Shown piece by piece: positions 14,745 to 23,160 of a stretch of 28,261 bases of DNA (positions within the stretch are counted from its first letter, which is position 1; the number at the start of each line of letters is the position of its first letter). The DNA comes from Candidatus Methanoperedens sp. (GTDB taxonomy: Archaea > Halobacteriota > Methanosarcinia > Methanosarcinales > Methanoperedenaceae). The DNA is taken from positions 1-28,261 of the forward strand of contig JAPZAN010000068.1 in assembly GCA_027460605.1 (NCBI GenBank), read 5' to 3'. The notes under the pieces were generated by a model. It was not told the DNA's origin. It did no database searches and saw nothing but the letters and a program-made list of their open reading frames with translations. A program made the position numbers and the translations under genes.

Positions 14745-15275
14745 TCAAGGTTTTTTCTTGTAATACCGCTCTTTTTCGCTGAAAATGCAGCCGCAGTATT
14801 TTTGCATATATAATTCAAGAGCCCTTGCAAGCTCGCGGGATTCCCTGTATCCTTCCCTGAAATCCTCATAATAGAATTTTATGCCATACTCGTCCGCGAT
14901 TTTTTCCCCGGTTCCGGCGAGCAGTTCATGCTTCTGGTATGGCGAGATGAGGAGTGTTGTCGTGAAGGCGTCAAATCCGAACTGGCGCGCGGTTTTCGCT
15001 GCTTCGGCAAGCCTCAGGGAATAGCAGAATTCGCACCTGTCCGGGGAAGCAAGGGCGCCGCGAAGGTAATTCTCCATATCGTAATCCTTATAAATTACTC
15101 TTGTTCCTTTAATTTGCGCATATTTTTCAAGTGCTTCCATCCGGTTCTTATATTCAGTATAAGGATGGATATTCGGGTTGTAAAAAAGAGCGGTCACATC
15201 GTGCCCATCCTCAAGCAGCCGTTTATGGGGATATGTAAAGCATGGCGCGCAGCAGACGTGGACGAGAATTCGCAT
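14745..15275 (-). CDS. queH: QueH-type epoxyqueuosine reductase (DUF208)
   Basis: A 176-residue protein. All QueH marks are visible: VCCAPC at 7-12, C81-x2-C84 in DRCEFCYSLR, TTTLLISPYQ, and YCGCIFS at 160-166. In bacteria QueH uses an iron-sulfur cluster to reduce epoxyqueuosine to queuosine in tRNA. Archaea normally make archaeosine rather than queuosine, so the true substrate here is open. The start is ATG 15275; the nearest GGAG is about 14 bases upstream, a weak placement. It follows the 98-residue gene by 16 bases and converges with mobB-moaE, leaving 25 bases between the two stops. Confidence 0.87.
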   Translation of the reverse strand: MRILVHVCCAPCFTYPHKRLLEDGHDVTALFYNPNIHPYTEYKNRMEALEKYAQIKGTRVIYKDYDMENYLRGALASPDRCEFCYSLRLAEAAKTARQFGFDAFTTTLLISPYQKHELLAGTGEKIADEYGIKFYYEDFREGYRESRELARALELYMQKYCGCIFSEKERYYKKKP

Positions 15276-15291
15276 GATTCAATATTGGCTC

Positions 15292-15588
15292 CTAGCCAAA
15301 CATCATTCCCATGCCGCTTGCTGCATTCTCCTCTTCCGCGATAAAAGAGGCAGTGACTATTTTCTTTTCTTCGCCAATGAGCTTTTCCAGACCGACGCCC
15401 TCGAATTTCTCTTCTGCGCGGTCGATGTCTTCTGAATTGGCTTTGATATACAGGAAATAACCCTTGCGCTCTGAGCCGAGGAGCTTGCACTCCCTCACCG
15501 TATAGCCGATGCGTTTGAAGAAATCGTCTTCCAGTACCGTTGCCATGTCTTTGCTGACTTTATCTTCGTAGAAATAAACAGATTCCAT
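15292..15588 (-). CDS. Conserved-looking 98-residue protein of unknown function
   Basis: A 98-residue protein I do not recognise. It is soluble and acidic, with predicted alternating strand-helix pattern (SVYFYED, then KGYFLYIKAN, then EEKKIVTASFIAEEE), resembling a small ferredoxin-like or ACT-type alpha-beta fold, and a Gly/Met-rich end (SGMGMMFG). No cysteine pair or catalytic motif stands out. GAGGAAAG lies about 8 bases before ATG 15588. It is 16 bases upstream of queH, so the two are probably co-transcribed. Confidence 0.7.
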   Translation of the reverse strand: MESVYFYEDKVSKDMATVLEDDFFKRIGYTVRECKLLGSERKGYFLYIKANSEDIDRAEEKFEGVGLEKLIGEEKKIVTASFIAEEENAASGMGMMFG

Positions 15589-15608
15589 AATTTTCTTTCC
15601 TCATGGTC

Positions 15609-15735
15609 TTAATGGCGGTGGCGGTTAATAAATAATTCCAGCAGACTTTTCTCAGGGAGTGGCGCGCCCGGCACGATAAGACCGCCGGCGCCGATTGCAA
15701 ATGCGATGGGTGTGTAAAACCAGTTAAACCATTTG
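15609..15735 (-). pseudogene. C-terminal remnant of a truncated membrane-protein gene
   Basis: The minus strand reads NWFYTPIAFAIGAG, then GLIVPGAPLPEKSLLEL and ends FINRHRH-stop at 15609. It is GC-rich, with a hydrophobic stretch and a normal-looking soluble tail, and lies in a different frame from the AT-rich ORF that ends at 15724. It has no start codon or ribosome binding site of its own. It looks like the last 40 or so codons of a gene whose 5' part was replaced by the AT-rich segment. Confidence 0.45.
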
Positions 15736-17054
15736 TTCTTTATAAATTCTATCCATTACTTTAAAAACAAGATGTAAAATTTTGGTCTGAAGGTTAAGGA
15801 AGTCGGTATTATTGGTTGGAATGGTTTTTCCAATAAGTTCGTTATAATATTTCCCAGCATTTTGACGAACTTTCTCATTTCCGCCATCATAATTCATTCC
15901 AATATCATGTGACCCTGCTATTCGGAGTGTGTTTAGTAAATCAATTTCTTTTATTTCTTTGCGATTTTTAAAAATTTTAGATGATTTTGAAGCCTCAATT
16001 AAATATTGATGCATATCTCTAACAAAGTCATAAAATGCATTTTCTTGTTCGCATTTTATTAATCCCCATTGGATAGGTGTAGTTTCAGTCCTATGAGTTA
16101 CTTCGAAAATAGGTGATTTTTCTTCAAAAAGACTTTTTTCATTTAATTTTTCTCGCATTACCTGCGTTTTGTACATTAGTATCATATTTGTGGTCAATTC
16201 ATGAGAATCAAAATGATACACATTTTTTATATCTTCTCTTAACCTTTCTATTAGACTTTCAAGTTTTTCTGGCTCATCAGGTATTTGAATTTCATCGAGG
16301 GTGTATTGAATTGTAATTTTGTTGGGAGGGATTCTCAACGACAGTGCATAGAAAGTTCCTGCTGACCACGGAGATTTTTCAGGGTCTCTCACTTTTTTTA
16401 AAATTTCTTCTCTGATTTCTGGAATTTCTGTATTAAGCAGATTCGTCAATTTAGCTTTCATCCGTCTTGCTGTAAAACAAGGCGCTTCTGAAATTGGAGC
16501 ATATGTGTAGAAGCTTACATTGTTTGGTAAAATTTTACTATCAACATATTCCTGATTATATTCTTTACAGATTTCAATAATTCTTTTTTGGATCAGATGA
16601 TGATATTTTGGGGATAGAATTTCGTATTTATATTTTGTATCAAATCGTACATAATAACAGAGCTTATCAACTGGTTCGTAGGTGAAAGGATTTAAAAAGT
16701 CCCATTTTCCAACTTCACAACCTTTTGAAAATTCATCAAATACATCCTTGGGGCTGAAAGACGGATCGATGCAAACCCAATAGTAAAAAAATGGCTCTAC
16801 ATACTCTTTATATACGATTTGTATTTTATTTCGAGTATCAGTATTTTCCCCTTCCGATTTAGCTTTTTTACATTTTTGTACATGTTTCAGGTTTAAGATT
16901 CTTTCTTTAATAGCATATTCATGCTGATTGATTTTTGCCCAATTCGCCTCTTCTTCATTACCGACATGCCACCGGAATAAAAAAATAAGGTCGAAAGCTG
17001 CTCTGCGTCTTTGTGTAAATCCCCGGTCATAATATTTTACAAATATCGAAACAT
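15724..17054 (-). CDS. AT-rich unknown protein; 5' end lacks a usable start
   Basis: One reading frame is open from 17057 to the stop at 15724, about 440 codons, but the first ATG/GTG/TTG in frame is at 16461 (MKAKLTNLL), which would give only 245 residues. The 200 codons before it look protein-like (for example DRGFTQRRRAAFDLIFLFRW, then RWHVGNEEEANW, then VEPFFYYWVC) and have no stop. An ATG at 17054 in another frame (MFRYL-stop) becomes the natural start if a one-base shift lies near 17040. A TATA-like TTTAAATA is at 17064-17071. I recognise no domain; it has scattered aromatic and charged segments and a helical C-terminus. Much more AT-rich than its neighbours, so probably acquired. It may be a frameshifted gene or use a rare start. 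Confidence 0.6.
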
Positions 17055-17075
17055 CCTAAATCTATTTAAATATTA

Positions 17076-17936
17076 TTACTCTTCCACTCTCGCCACATTC
17101 ATATTCTTCTTCAACCCCATCGCCTCTGCTACCGATTCGCATTTCGTCTTCAGAAGATACGCTATCGGCTTGAAATCATACTCCGACATGGTCTCATAAT
17201 TTGCCATCCCCTTGCTGATAATAAGCGATGCCTTCCCGAGCGCCTCCACAAGCTCTGGCGGCGCTTCTTGCAAACATAAACCGATGGCATTTGAACCCGT
17301 GGTGAGCACCCGGTCCACCTTTTTATCAAGACCGAGTTCCATTACCTCTTTCATAGTGACATCATTCAGAATCGGCGCGCCCCTGACAACGAGCGTGATT
17401 TTGCCTCCGAATTTCCGGATTTCCTCAAACAGCAGGGTGTCAAATATTATCTCACCGCAGTTATCCGCAAGATATACAACGTCTCCGAGCATTGGTTTCA
17501 TCATGTCCGTATCATCCACGTCAAGCCCGTGCTCAAATTGCCTGAGCATCGTTTCTTTTGCTGTCGCTTTATCCGCATCAAAACCCAGCACTCCGAAATC
17601 AAATGAATTTCCGATAATTGCAGCAAGCACAGCGCGCCTGAACGAATCCTTCTTCTCAACAAAATCCTTCGCAAAAGGCATGAGCTTTTTTGCCGCCTCA
17701 TTGCTCTGCTGTTTTTTTTCCCTGTATGGGTCTATGTCTCCCAGCACCCTGTACGCTTCCCTGTGTATCTTCGTTGAAAGATGCGTGGCAGGCGCGCCGT
17801 CAACCAGGTATTTCCGAAGTACCTCTATCCCTGCAAGCACAGCCTTCTTCTGCAGGGCTATGTCTTTTGTGGAAAGCTCAGCCTCGAACTGTACCCTTGA
17901 TAACAGGCACGGTGCACATCTTGGATGGGTTTTCAA
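17076..17936 (-). CDS. DUF89 / ARMT1-like damage-control phosphatase
   Basis: A 286-residue metal-dependent phosphatase of the DUF89 family, thought to remove harmful phosphometabolites. Seen: the N-terminal C-x-x-C (C7, C10) of the archaeal subgroup, GNSFDFG near 109-115, YLADNCGEI with the metal-binding DN, VVRGAPILNDVT, and TTGSNAIG. The start is TTG 17936 with CGGAG about 9 bases upstream; the stop of the polymerase gene is just before it (17942), so the two are read together. The physiological substrate cannot be told from sequence. Length is normal and nothing is missing. Confidence 0.85.
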   Translation of the reverse strand: MKTHPRCAPCLLSRVQFEAELSTKDIALQKKAVLAGIEVLRKYLVDGAPATHLSTKIHREAYRVLGDIDPYREKKQQSNEAAKKLMPFAKDFVEKKDSFRRAVLAAIIGNSFDFGVLGFDADKATAKETMLRQFEHGLDVDDTDMMKPMLGDVVYLADNCGEIIFDTLLFEEIRKFGGKITLVVRGAPILNDVTMKEVMELGLDKKVDRVLTTGSNAIGLCLQEAPPELVEALGKASLIISKGMANYETMSEYDFKPIAYLLKTKCESVAEAMGLKKNMNVARVEE

Positions 17937-17941
17937 TGTTT

Positions 17942-19384
17942 TTACTCCGAAAATTCAAATAAGGAGCGCTGCCCTTTTTGAGTCCTCTTCTCTCTCATCA
18001 CTCTTAATTTTTCCCCATGCTCGCCAAAATCAGCCAGTATGCGCTCAACGGGTGGAAGTATCTGTTTCATGACATAATAATCAACATCCAGAGGCAAATT
18101 TTTCTCCCTTGCATAGTCGGGGTCTTCAGCCCTGTCCACGAACAAGCCGTTTCCAGCAAGGATTACAAAAGGAATCCTGTCCCCAACGTTTGCGATTATC
18201 CCGCGGCTTTTTAACTTCTCCACCACGGTGATATGCGGCTGCCTGCTCTTGTAGCTCTCGGGCTTTTTTGTGTACTGGCGCGTCAGGATCAACTTGTCGA
18301 ATAACTCAGGATGCTTCCGTGCATCTATATCCCTGATGCTGTCGATAGTGTTCTTTATAAGTTCAACCGCTTCGTCCACTTTTCCTTCCTTCAGCACAAG
18401 CTCAAGAACTTTTTCCATGGTCTTTGTGGTGAGTTCGCACCAGTCGCGGCGAACCGTCTCCATGCCTTTGACCCTGAGCTTTTCCTTAACTCCTTCCCTG
18501 GTTCTTTCCCAGAGGAGGACTGCATAGCGCTTTTTGGCTATGAATATCGCCCTGCGCCCGAATGAGTCAAAAACAAGTTCCATTGGTTTCTGGAGCGAGG
18601 AGGTCACGATTTTAGCAATCTTTCGCCCCACAAGTTCAGCATCATCAAGCGTGATTTCCTTATCGAGCAGGTTTACAAAAACGCTATCTGTATCCCCGTA
18701 CACCACAGATAAAGCAATGTTCTTCCCTTCTTTTGCCTCATCCTTCGTGAAAGCTGCGCCGTCTTTGAGAACTATTTCCTTAATTTCATCCTCGATAAGG
18801 CTCTTTGTCTTCAAGATGTTCTCGCGCCCGAAGCTTGTGACCGCGCTTGCGAGGGTTAAACTGTAAAGCCGCGCCCGCGCATATCCCGAATAGCCGTAGA
18901 AGCTGTTGAGGAGGATTTTAAGCGCTTGCTGCGTGGCATCAAGCACCCGCGCATCTTCTTCGCTTGCAGTCTTCATTTTTTCCCGTGTCGCCTGCCTCCT
19001 TGCAAGGAGGTCTTCAAGTATTGAAGGCACGATGCCCTTTACCACCTTTTGCGAGACAAAAATTCCGCCGGACGGCGCCTTGACCACCTCATCCGGTCTT
19101 TCTCCCACCACCTCGGTTGTATAGCAGAGATTGTGCGCCATCATTATAGTCGGGTAAAGCGATTTGTAATCAAGTATCACGATATTCTCAAGAAGACCCT
19201 TCTTTGGCGGCAGCACCTCCCCGCCCGCCAGTTCCTCCCCTTCATCATAGCGCTCATCGGACATCTCGCCCGTAGGTCGCGCCGGCAGCACCCTGTCGTG
19301 TCTCATATATTCCCGGAGGATGAGATTCTCCACCATCTGCGTCTGCCCGCCGTCAAGGATATCCTGAAGAAGCGTTCCGCTCAC
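17942..19384 (-). CDS. DNA polymerase B, C-terminal (polymerase) part of a broken gene
   Basis: 480 residues with the whole polymerase domain of an archaeal family-B replicase: motif A DYKSLYPTI (D72 here), motif B with LLNSFYGYSG, motif C VVYGDTDSVF, the KKRYAVL thumb-side motif and a basic C-terminus (RTQKGQRSLFEF, a PIP-box-like QRSLFEF for the sliding clamp). The listed GTG at 19384 lies inside the domain (ALARVSGTLLQD); the frame is open for about 16 codons more. It continues the exonuclease ORF (19408-20307) in another frame after a loss of about 60 residues. It could be translated only by reinitiation or frameshifting. Confidence 0.88.
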   Translation of the reverse strand: MSGTLLQDILDGGQTQMVENLILREYMRHDRVLPARPTGEMSDERYDEGEELAGGEVLPPKKGLLENIVILDYKSLYPTIMMAHNLCYTTEVVGERPDEVVKAPSGGIFVSQKVVKGIVPSILEDLLARRQATREKMKTASEEDARVLDATQQALKILLNSFYGYSGYARARLYSLTLASAVTSFGRENILKTKSLIEDEIKEIVLKDGAAFTKDEAKEGKNIALSVVYGDTDSVFVNLLDKEITLDDAELVGRKIAKIVTSSLQKPMELVFDSFGRRAIFIAKKRYAVLLWERTREGVKEKLRVKGMETVRRDWCELTTKTMEKVLELVLKEGKVDEAVELIKNTIDSIRDIDARKHPELFDKLILTRQYTKKPESYKSRQPHITVVEKLKSRGIIANVGDRIPFVILAGNGLFVDRAEDPDYAREKNLPLDVDYYVMKQILPPVERILADFGEHGEKLRVMREKRTQKGQRSLFEFSE

Positions 19385-19407
19385 CCTGGCAAGAGCTATG
19401 TATTTGT

Positions 19408-20307
19408 CTATAAGCCCACGCTTACCCGCGTCGTGTTCCCGAATTTCTTATAATATACCGTCCTCCCGTCCCTGCCCATTAGCGGTTCTATCCTCGCTCC
19501 TTTCTTATTCAGGGTTTTAATCCTCTCCACAATGTAAGGCACATCAAAACTATTAGAATTGTAGCCCACAAGGATGTCGGGGTCGTACTCCCTGATAATC
19601 TCGAAAAACCTCTTGAGCATCGCCTCTTCGCTGCCGCAGCTCTCGGTTTCACCTTCTATTCGTGCATCCTTCCCAACGAGCACAAGTGTTTTCTTACCAT
19701 CAAAATCGGGAGCAAAAGCAAGGCTCATAAGGACGATAGGTGAGTTTTCAGGCACTGGCATGGCGCCATTTATTGGCAGGCACTCGATATCATAAGCGAG
19801 ATGCCGAAGCGGCGCATTTCGCAGTATATCCAGAGGTTCAACTTTCCCTGAAGTTATTTTTATGCAGCTCAATACATCGAAATTTACCGGCTCAGGCGCG
19901 GGTTCTGCTTTAGCCCACCCCATTCCGCCAAGCCCTTTATCGACCATGTACCTGTTCCTGAACAGTATGTCGGTTTCATACACTTCATCCACAATGTTCC
20001 TGACCTCATCGCGGATGACCGGGACTCCCTTAGGGTCGTAAAGAATAATTTTGAGCATGCTGACCGGGTTTTTGTAATATCCGATTGGTTCAAACCGATT
20101 AACCGGTTCTATCTTTTTTATGTGCTCTTTGAACTTCTCCTGAAGAATCGCTGACATTTCAGGCGGGGCTTTTGCATAAAAATACGGCTCAAAACCGGGC
20201 GCCGAACAGCATACGCTGTTCCCGGATTCGTCCCTTCCATAGAGCCGCACAACGGGCTTTCCATCGCTGTAAGTGTAGTCGGCATCGAGAATCTGGAAGT
20301 TCATCAT
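19408..20307 (-). CDS. DNA polymerase B, N-terminal and partial exonuclease part of a broken gene
   Basis: 299 residues: the N-terminal uracil-recognition-type domain (1 to about 130) and the first part of the 3'-5' exonuclease, with Exo I YDIE (D173, E175) and Exo II GYNSNSFDVPY (N250, D255). The frame ends at FGNTTRVSVG-L-stop. In intact archaeal enzymes this is followed by about 60 residues holding the Exo III Y-x-x-x-D motif before the palm; here that stretch is missing and the polymerase part resumes one frame away. ATG 20307 (followed by a second ATG) gives the usual start. It diverges from the THEP1 NTPase gene. Confidence 0.88.
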   Translation of the reverse strand: MMNFQILDADYTYSDGKPVVRLYGRDESGNSVCCSAPGFEPYFYAKAPPEMSAILQEKFKEHIKKIEPVNRFEPIGYYKNPVSMLKIILYDPKGVPVIRDEVRNIVDEVYETDILFRNRYMVDKGLGGMGWAKAEPAPEPVNFDVLSCIKITSGKVEPLDILRNAPLRHLAYDIECLPINGAMPVPENSPIVLMSLAFAPDFDGKKTLVLVGKDARIEGETESCGSEEAMLKRFFEIIREYDPDILVGYNSNSFDVPYIVERIKTLNKKGARIEPLMGRDGRTVYYKKFGNTTRVSVGL

Positions 20308-20369
20308 GGTTAGATTTGATTTAATCCCTTTATAGGTTTCTTTAAGTCTTTACAGGTCTATTTTTTATC

Positions 20370-20882
20370 ATGATACGGGTCGCTATCACAGGAAGTCCCG
20401 GCGTGGGAAAATCAACAGTCTGCCGCAACGTGTTAAAACAACTCACATGCACCTACGGCGGCATGACGAGCGCCGACATAAGAGTAAAAGGAGAGCGCGT
20501 GGGATTTGAGATAAGGGACATTGCTACAGGAAAGCAGGGGATACTTGCTAATAAGGAGGGCAGCGGTCCGCGCGTTGGCAGTTACCACGTCAATCTAGAT
20601 GATTTAAACAACATCGGGGTGGCTGCCATTAAGAATGCCATGAGTTCGGAGTTGATAGTTATCGATGAAATCGCGCCCATGGAATTCAAGTCGCCTGAAT
20701 TTATTCGCGCAGTGGAGGAGGCGCTCGATTCTGATAAAAATATGCTGGTGGTGTTGCATCAGAAATCGAGCCATCCGATTGCGGTGAGGATGCGGAGGGA
20801 GTTTGCGGTTTATACTGTGACGCCGGAGAACAGGGAGAGTCTCGTTTCGGAGATAGCCGGAAAGATTAAAGCTCCTCTATAA
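20370..20882 (+). CDS. THEP1-type nucleoside-triphosphatase
   Basis: A 170-residue P-loop NTPase. The Walker A is GSPGVGKST (8-16), followed by GGMTSADIRV, GFEIRDIATG and Walker B ELIVIDEIAPME (93-104), the standard layout of the THEP1 family (broad-specificity NTPase; cellular role unsettled). Start ATG 20370. A TATA-like TTTATA at 20329-20334 lies about 35 bases upstream, suggesting a short leader. The last 17 bases overlap the 3' end of the convergent YkgJ-type gene. Confidence 0.9.
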   Translation: MIRVAITGSPGVGKSTVCRNVLKQLTCTYGGMTSADIRVKGERVGFEIRDIATGKQGILANKEGSGPRVGSYHVNLDDLNNIGVAAIKNAMSSELIVIDEIAPMEFKSPEFIRAVEEALDSDKNMLVVLHQKSSHPIAVRMRREFAVYTVTPENRESLVSEIAGKIKAPL

Positions 20883-21333
20883 CGCCCTTCTTACCCTTCT
20901 TCTTGATATCCCTTATGAGTTTCTGGTTCTCACGCAGGAACGATGTCGCATCAGCTTCTATTTTTTTCTTGTCGATTTTCTTGCCCTGGCCTACTCCAGG
21001 ACAATCCACAACGGGTCTAAGCTTCATCAATGGTTCATCTGAATATGAGACTTCAACAATCCTGAAAGGAAGCAAACGGCAAACAAGCGGCTCGTTTTCC
21101 CGTATAGTGCATTCAAGTTTTTTCCCATTGAAAAAACACTTTCCTTCTTTTCCCTTAATCTTGAATACATTATTTTTTTCATCAAAATCAAGGAAATCAT
21201 CAGGTGAAAATCCCAATCCTTTAATCCTTTTTATATCTTCAATTGTAAGCTGGATACCCTCGGCGCAGCATTTTGCACCGCATTTTTTGTATTCGCACTT
21301 CCACTTATCGATATTTTCAAGGATATGAATCAT
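20866..21333 (-). CDS. YkgJ-family cysteine-cluster protein (first)
   Basis: A 155-residue protein with the zinc/iron-binding signature of the YkgJ/UPF0153 family: C13-x4-C18-x3-CC (KCEYKKCGAKCC), then GKCFFNG, LECTIRE, LVCRLLPFR and a late VVDCPG. Such proteins probably bind a metal cluster; their function is poorly known. The C-terminus is a lysine-rich helix. It converges on the NTPase gene with a 17-base overlap. A second member of the same family lies at 23771-24196, so the window has two distinct copies. Confidence 0.8.
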   Translation of the reverse strand: MIHILENIDKWKCEYKKCGAKCCAEGIQLTIEDIKRIKGLGFSPDDFLDFDEKNNVFKIKGKEGKCFFNGKKLECTIRENEPLVCRLLPFRIVEVSYSDEPLMKLRPVVDCPGVGQGKKIDKKKIEADATSFLRENQKLIRDIKKKGKKGVIEEL

Positions 21334-21451
21334 AGGCTTTAATTGATTTTCTTATAATTTAAGGATACCCATATCTGGCGAGCATAAAATGACAATTGTA
21401 TAATTATGGAATTGACAAGGAAAGCGCGAATAATATCACGCTCATCCCATT

Positions 21452-22276
21452 TTATCCCAAATCCTCCATATACAGATATTCCTGCGCATACCCGCAATAT
21501 TCCCCGAAATATTCTCGGGCAAATTCGGCTATCTCTTCCCTTTTTTTACTCTTCGAACCTTTGAATTTGTCTCCGTAAAACCTCTCCATTATCTGTTCGA
21601 TATGCGTATCCACGGGAAATGATTCAAGCTTCCCGAATGCAAAAAGCAGAACGCAATCCGCAATCTTGTTCCCCACGCCGTCTATTTTCATAAGTTCCCT
21701 GCGCCCCTCTTCGTAGGACAGGTTTTTTATTCCATACAGGTCAAATTCATTGTTCGTTATCATGGACGCGATTTTAAGAACGCGGGGAGCGCGAAAACCG
21801 AGCCTGCACTGCTCCATGTCGCAGAGATGGAGTTCCGAGAGCGATTCAGGTGTCGGGAAAGAATAATATCCTTCATCGACTTTTTCTCCAAAACATTCGC
21901 ACATGCGCCTTATGGAATTCCTGATGTTCCTGATAGTGTTGTTGCTTGAGCAGATATATGATACCAGGCATTCCCACGGGTCCTGGCGTACCAGCCGCAG
22001 ACCCCTGTATTTGCGGATTAACGAGTCTATTTTTTCATCCCTGTTAATGGAGGCATATATTTTCTCCATGTCATCATCGAGCCTGAGATAATTAAGGATG
22101 AATTTTTTGTCAAGCGTCGAGTCGATGATAACCTCAACACCAGCCTGTCTTGCCCTGATAAGATTTCCGTTTACAACGCCGGTCCAGCACTCATTTTTTT
22201 CCCACCGGAAGACCTGCCCGCATGAGAGCGAAAGGTCAAGATTAAAATCCTTAGTATTGATGCGGTACACATTCAT
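21452..22276 (-). CDS. ogg: 8-oxoguanine DNA glycosylase, OGG1 type
   Basis: A 274-residue bifunctional base-excision enzyme. Residues 1 to about 90 are the OGG_N domain (DLSLSCGQVFRW, typical of OGG1). The HhH-GPD core follows with SYICSSNNTI (109-116), and the catalytic pair K204 in GVGNKIADC and D223 in FPVDTHI. Both lyase lysine and aspartate are present, so it should remove oxidised guanine and nick the backbone. Together with the MagIII-like enzyme at 3049-3645 it gives the window two base-repair glycosylases of different specificity. Confidence 0.92.
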   Translation of the reverse strand: MNVYRINTKDFNLDLSLSCGQVFRWEKNECWTGVVNGNLIRARQAGVEVIIDSTLDKKFILNYLRLDDDMEKIYASINRDEKIDSLIRKYRGLRLVRQDPWECLVSYICSSNNTIRNIRNSIRRMCECFGEKVDEGYYSFPTPESLSELHLCDMEQCRLGFRAPRVLKIASMITNNEFDLYGIKNLSYEEGRRELMKIDGVGNKIADCVLLFAFGKLESFPVDTHIEQIMERFYGDKFKGSKSKKREEIAEFAREYFGEYCGYAQEYLYMEDLG

Positions 22277-22309
22277 GGATACTTTACAGGCTTAAAATAC
22301 ATTACGGTT

Positions 22310-23035
22310 TTATTGTTTCTCTCCCCGTATCGTTATCACTGTCTGTCTGATCGGCAGGACCTTCCCCGACCTCGCCACAGCTTCCTCGACTATCTTTTGC
22401 AGCCCGAAACAGCATGGCACTTCCATATTCACAAGCGTGATGCTCTTGATGTTGTTATTCTTCAATAGCTCAGTGAGCTTATCCACATAAAACTCCGCAT
22501 CATCCAGCTTGGGGCATCCTATTATCAACGATTTCCCTGCAAGGAAATCCGAATGGAAATTGGGATATGCAAATGGAACGCAGTCGGCAGCCACGAGGAG
22601 TTCGCTATCCTTAAAATATGACGCTTCCGGGGAAACGAGCGTGAGCTGAACAGGCCACTGCCTCAATTCAGAGTTCTGCCGTGCTGCCGCTCCGGCAGGC
22701 GCTTTCGCATGTGGTTTCTTATCGCCCCTGAAATCCATCGCCATGCTTCCCGGGCATCCGCAAGGCAGGCTTTTCTCCACCTTTTTCTCAGCCGTTTTTG
22801 GTTTCAGGTGCATTTTCACAGCCGTCTCATCGAAATCCGGTGCGTCTCGTTCGATTATCGTAATCGCATCATGCGGGCAGTGCCCGAGGCATGCCCCAAG
22901 ACCGTCGCAGAACCGCTCGTCCACGAGTTTTGCCTTCCCGTTTATGATCTTTATCGCACCTTCGGCGCAGTTGGGGATGCACAGGCCGCAGCCGTTACAC
23001 TTTTCTTCATCTATGGATACTATACTTCGTTTCAT
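22310..23035 (-). CDS. Ferredoxin-domain iron-sulfur protein with a C-terminal cysteine domain
   Basis: A 241-residue protein. The first cluster motif is complete, C13-x2-C16-x2-C19-x3-C23. The second reads FCDGLGACLGHCP: C43, C49 and C53 with leucine at the usual fourth position, which is common in this family and suggests a 3Fe-4S or altered cluster. After a PCGCPGS linker (C92, C94) comes a compact alpha-beta domain with IIGCPK and EVPCCFG (C208, C209). It is probably a redox or sensor protein; the partner is unknown. A TATA-like ATAAATTATA at 23061-23070 lies about 26 bases upstream of ATG 23035, so the mRNA could be leaderless. It diverges from an Lrp regulator. Confidence 0.85.
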   Translation of the reverse strand: MKRSIVSIDEEKCNGCGLCIPNCAEGAIKIINGKAKLVDERFCDGLGACLGHCPHDAITIIERDAPDFDETAVKMHLKPKTAEKKVEKSLPCGCPGSMAMDFRGDKKPHAKAPAGAAARQNSELRQWPVQLTLVSPEASYFKDSELLVAADCVPFAYPNFHSDFLAGKSLIIGCPKLDDAEFYVDKLTELLKNNNIKSITLVNMEVPCCFGLQKIVEEAVARSGKVLPIRQTVITIRGEKQ

Positions 23036-23103
23036 GTATTATCATGAATCATATTTGCATTATAATTTATAAACTTAATGGTTTTAATATATAGGTGTAT
23101 GTC

Positions 23104-23123
23104 ATTATTTGGTTGTAAATAAT
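23104..23123. promoter_or_regulatory. Palindromic operator candidate for the Lrp regulator
   Basis: ATTATTT-GGTTGT-AAATAAT is a perfect 7+6+7 inverted repeat in the divergent space between the ferredoxin-like gene and the Lrp-type gene. It lies just upstream of the TATA-like TATTTAATAA (23131-23140), which itself is about 25 bases before the Lrp ATG, so that transcript is probably leaderless. The position suits autoregulation or control of both genes. Confidence 0.45.
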
Positions 23124-23160
23124 AGAAAACTATTTAATAATCCAGCGAGTATCAGGATAT

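Noticed and set aside
17212..18072. 286-codon plus-strand ORF opposite DUF89 and the polymerase gene
   Set aside because: Serine-rich antisense shadow covering two supported genes; no motif.
17942..20307. Intein or natural split-polymerase arrangement
   Set aside because: No intein motifs lie at the junction, and the break falls inside the exonuclease domain with missing residues, unlike the known split of Methanothermobacter PolB.
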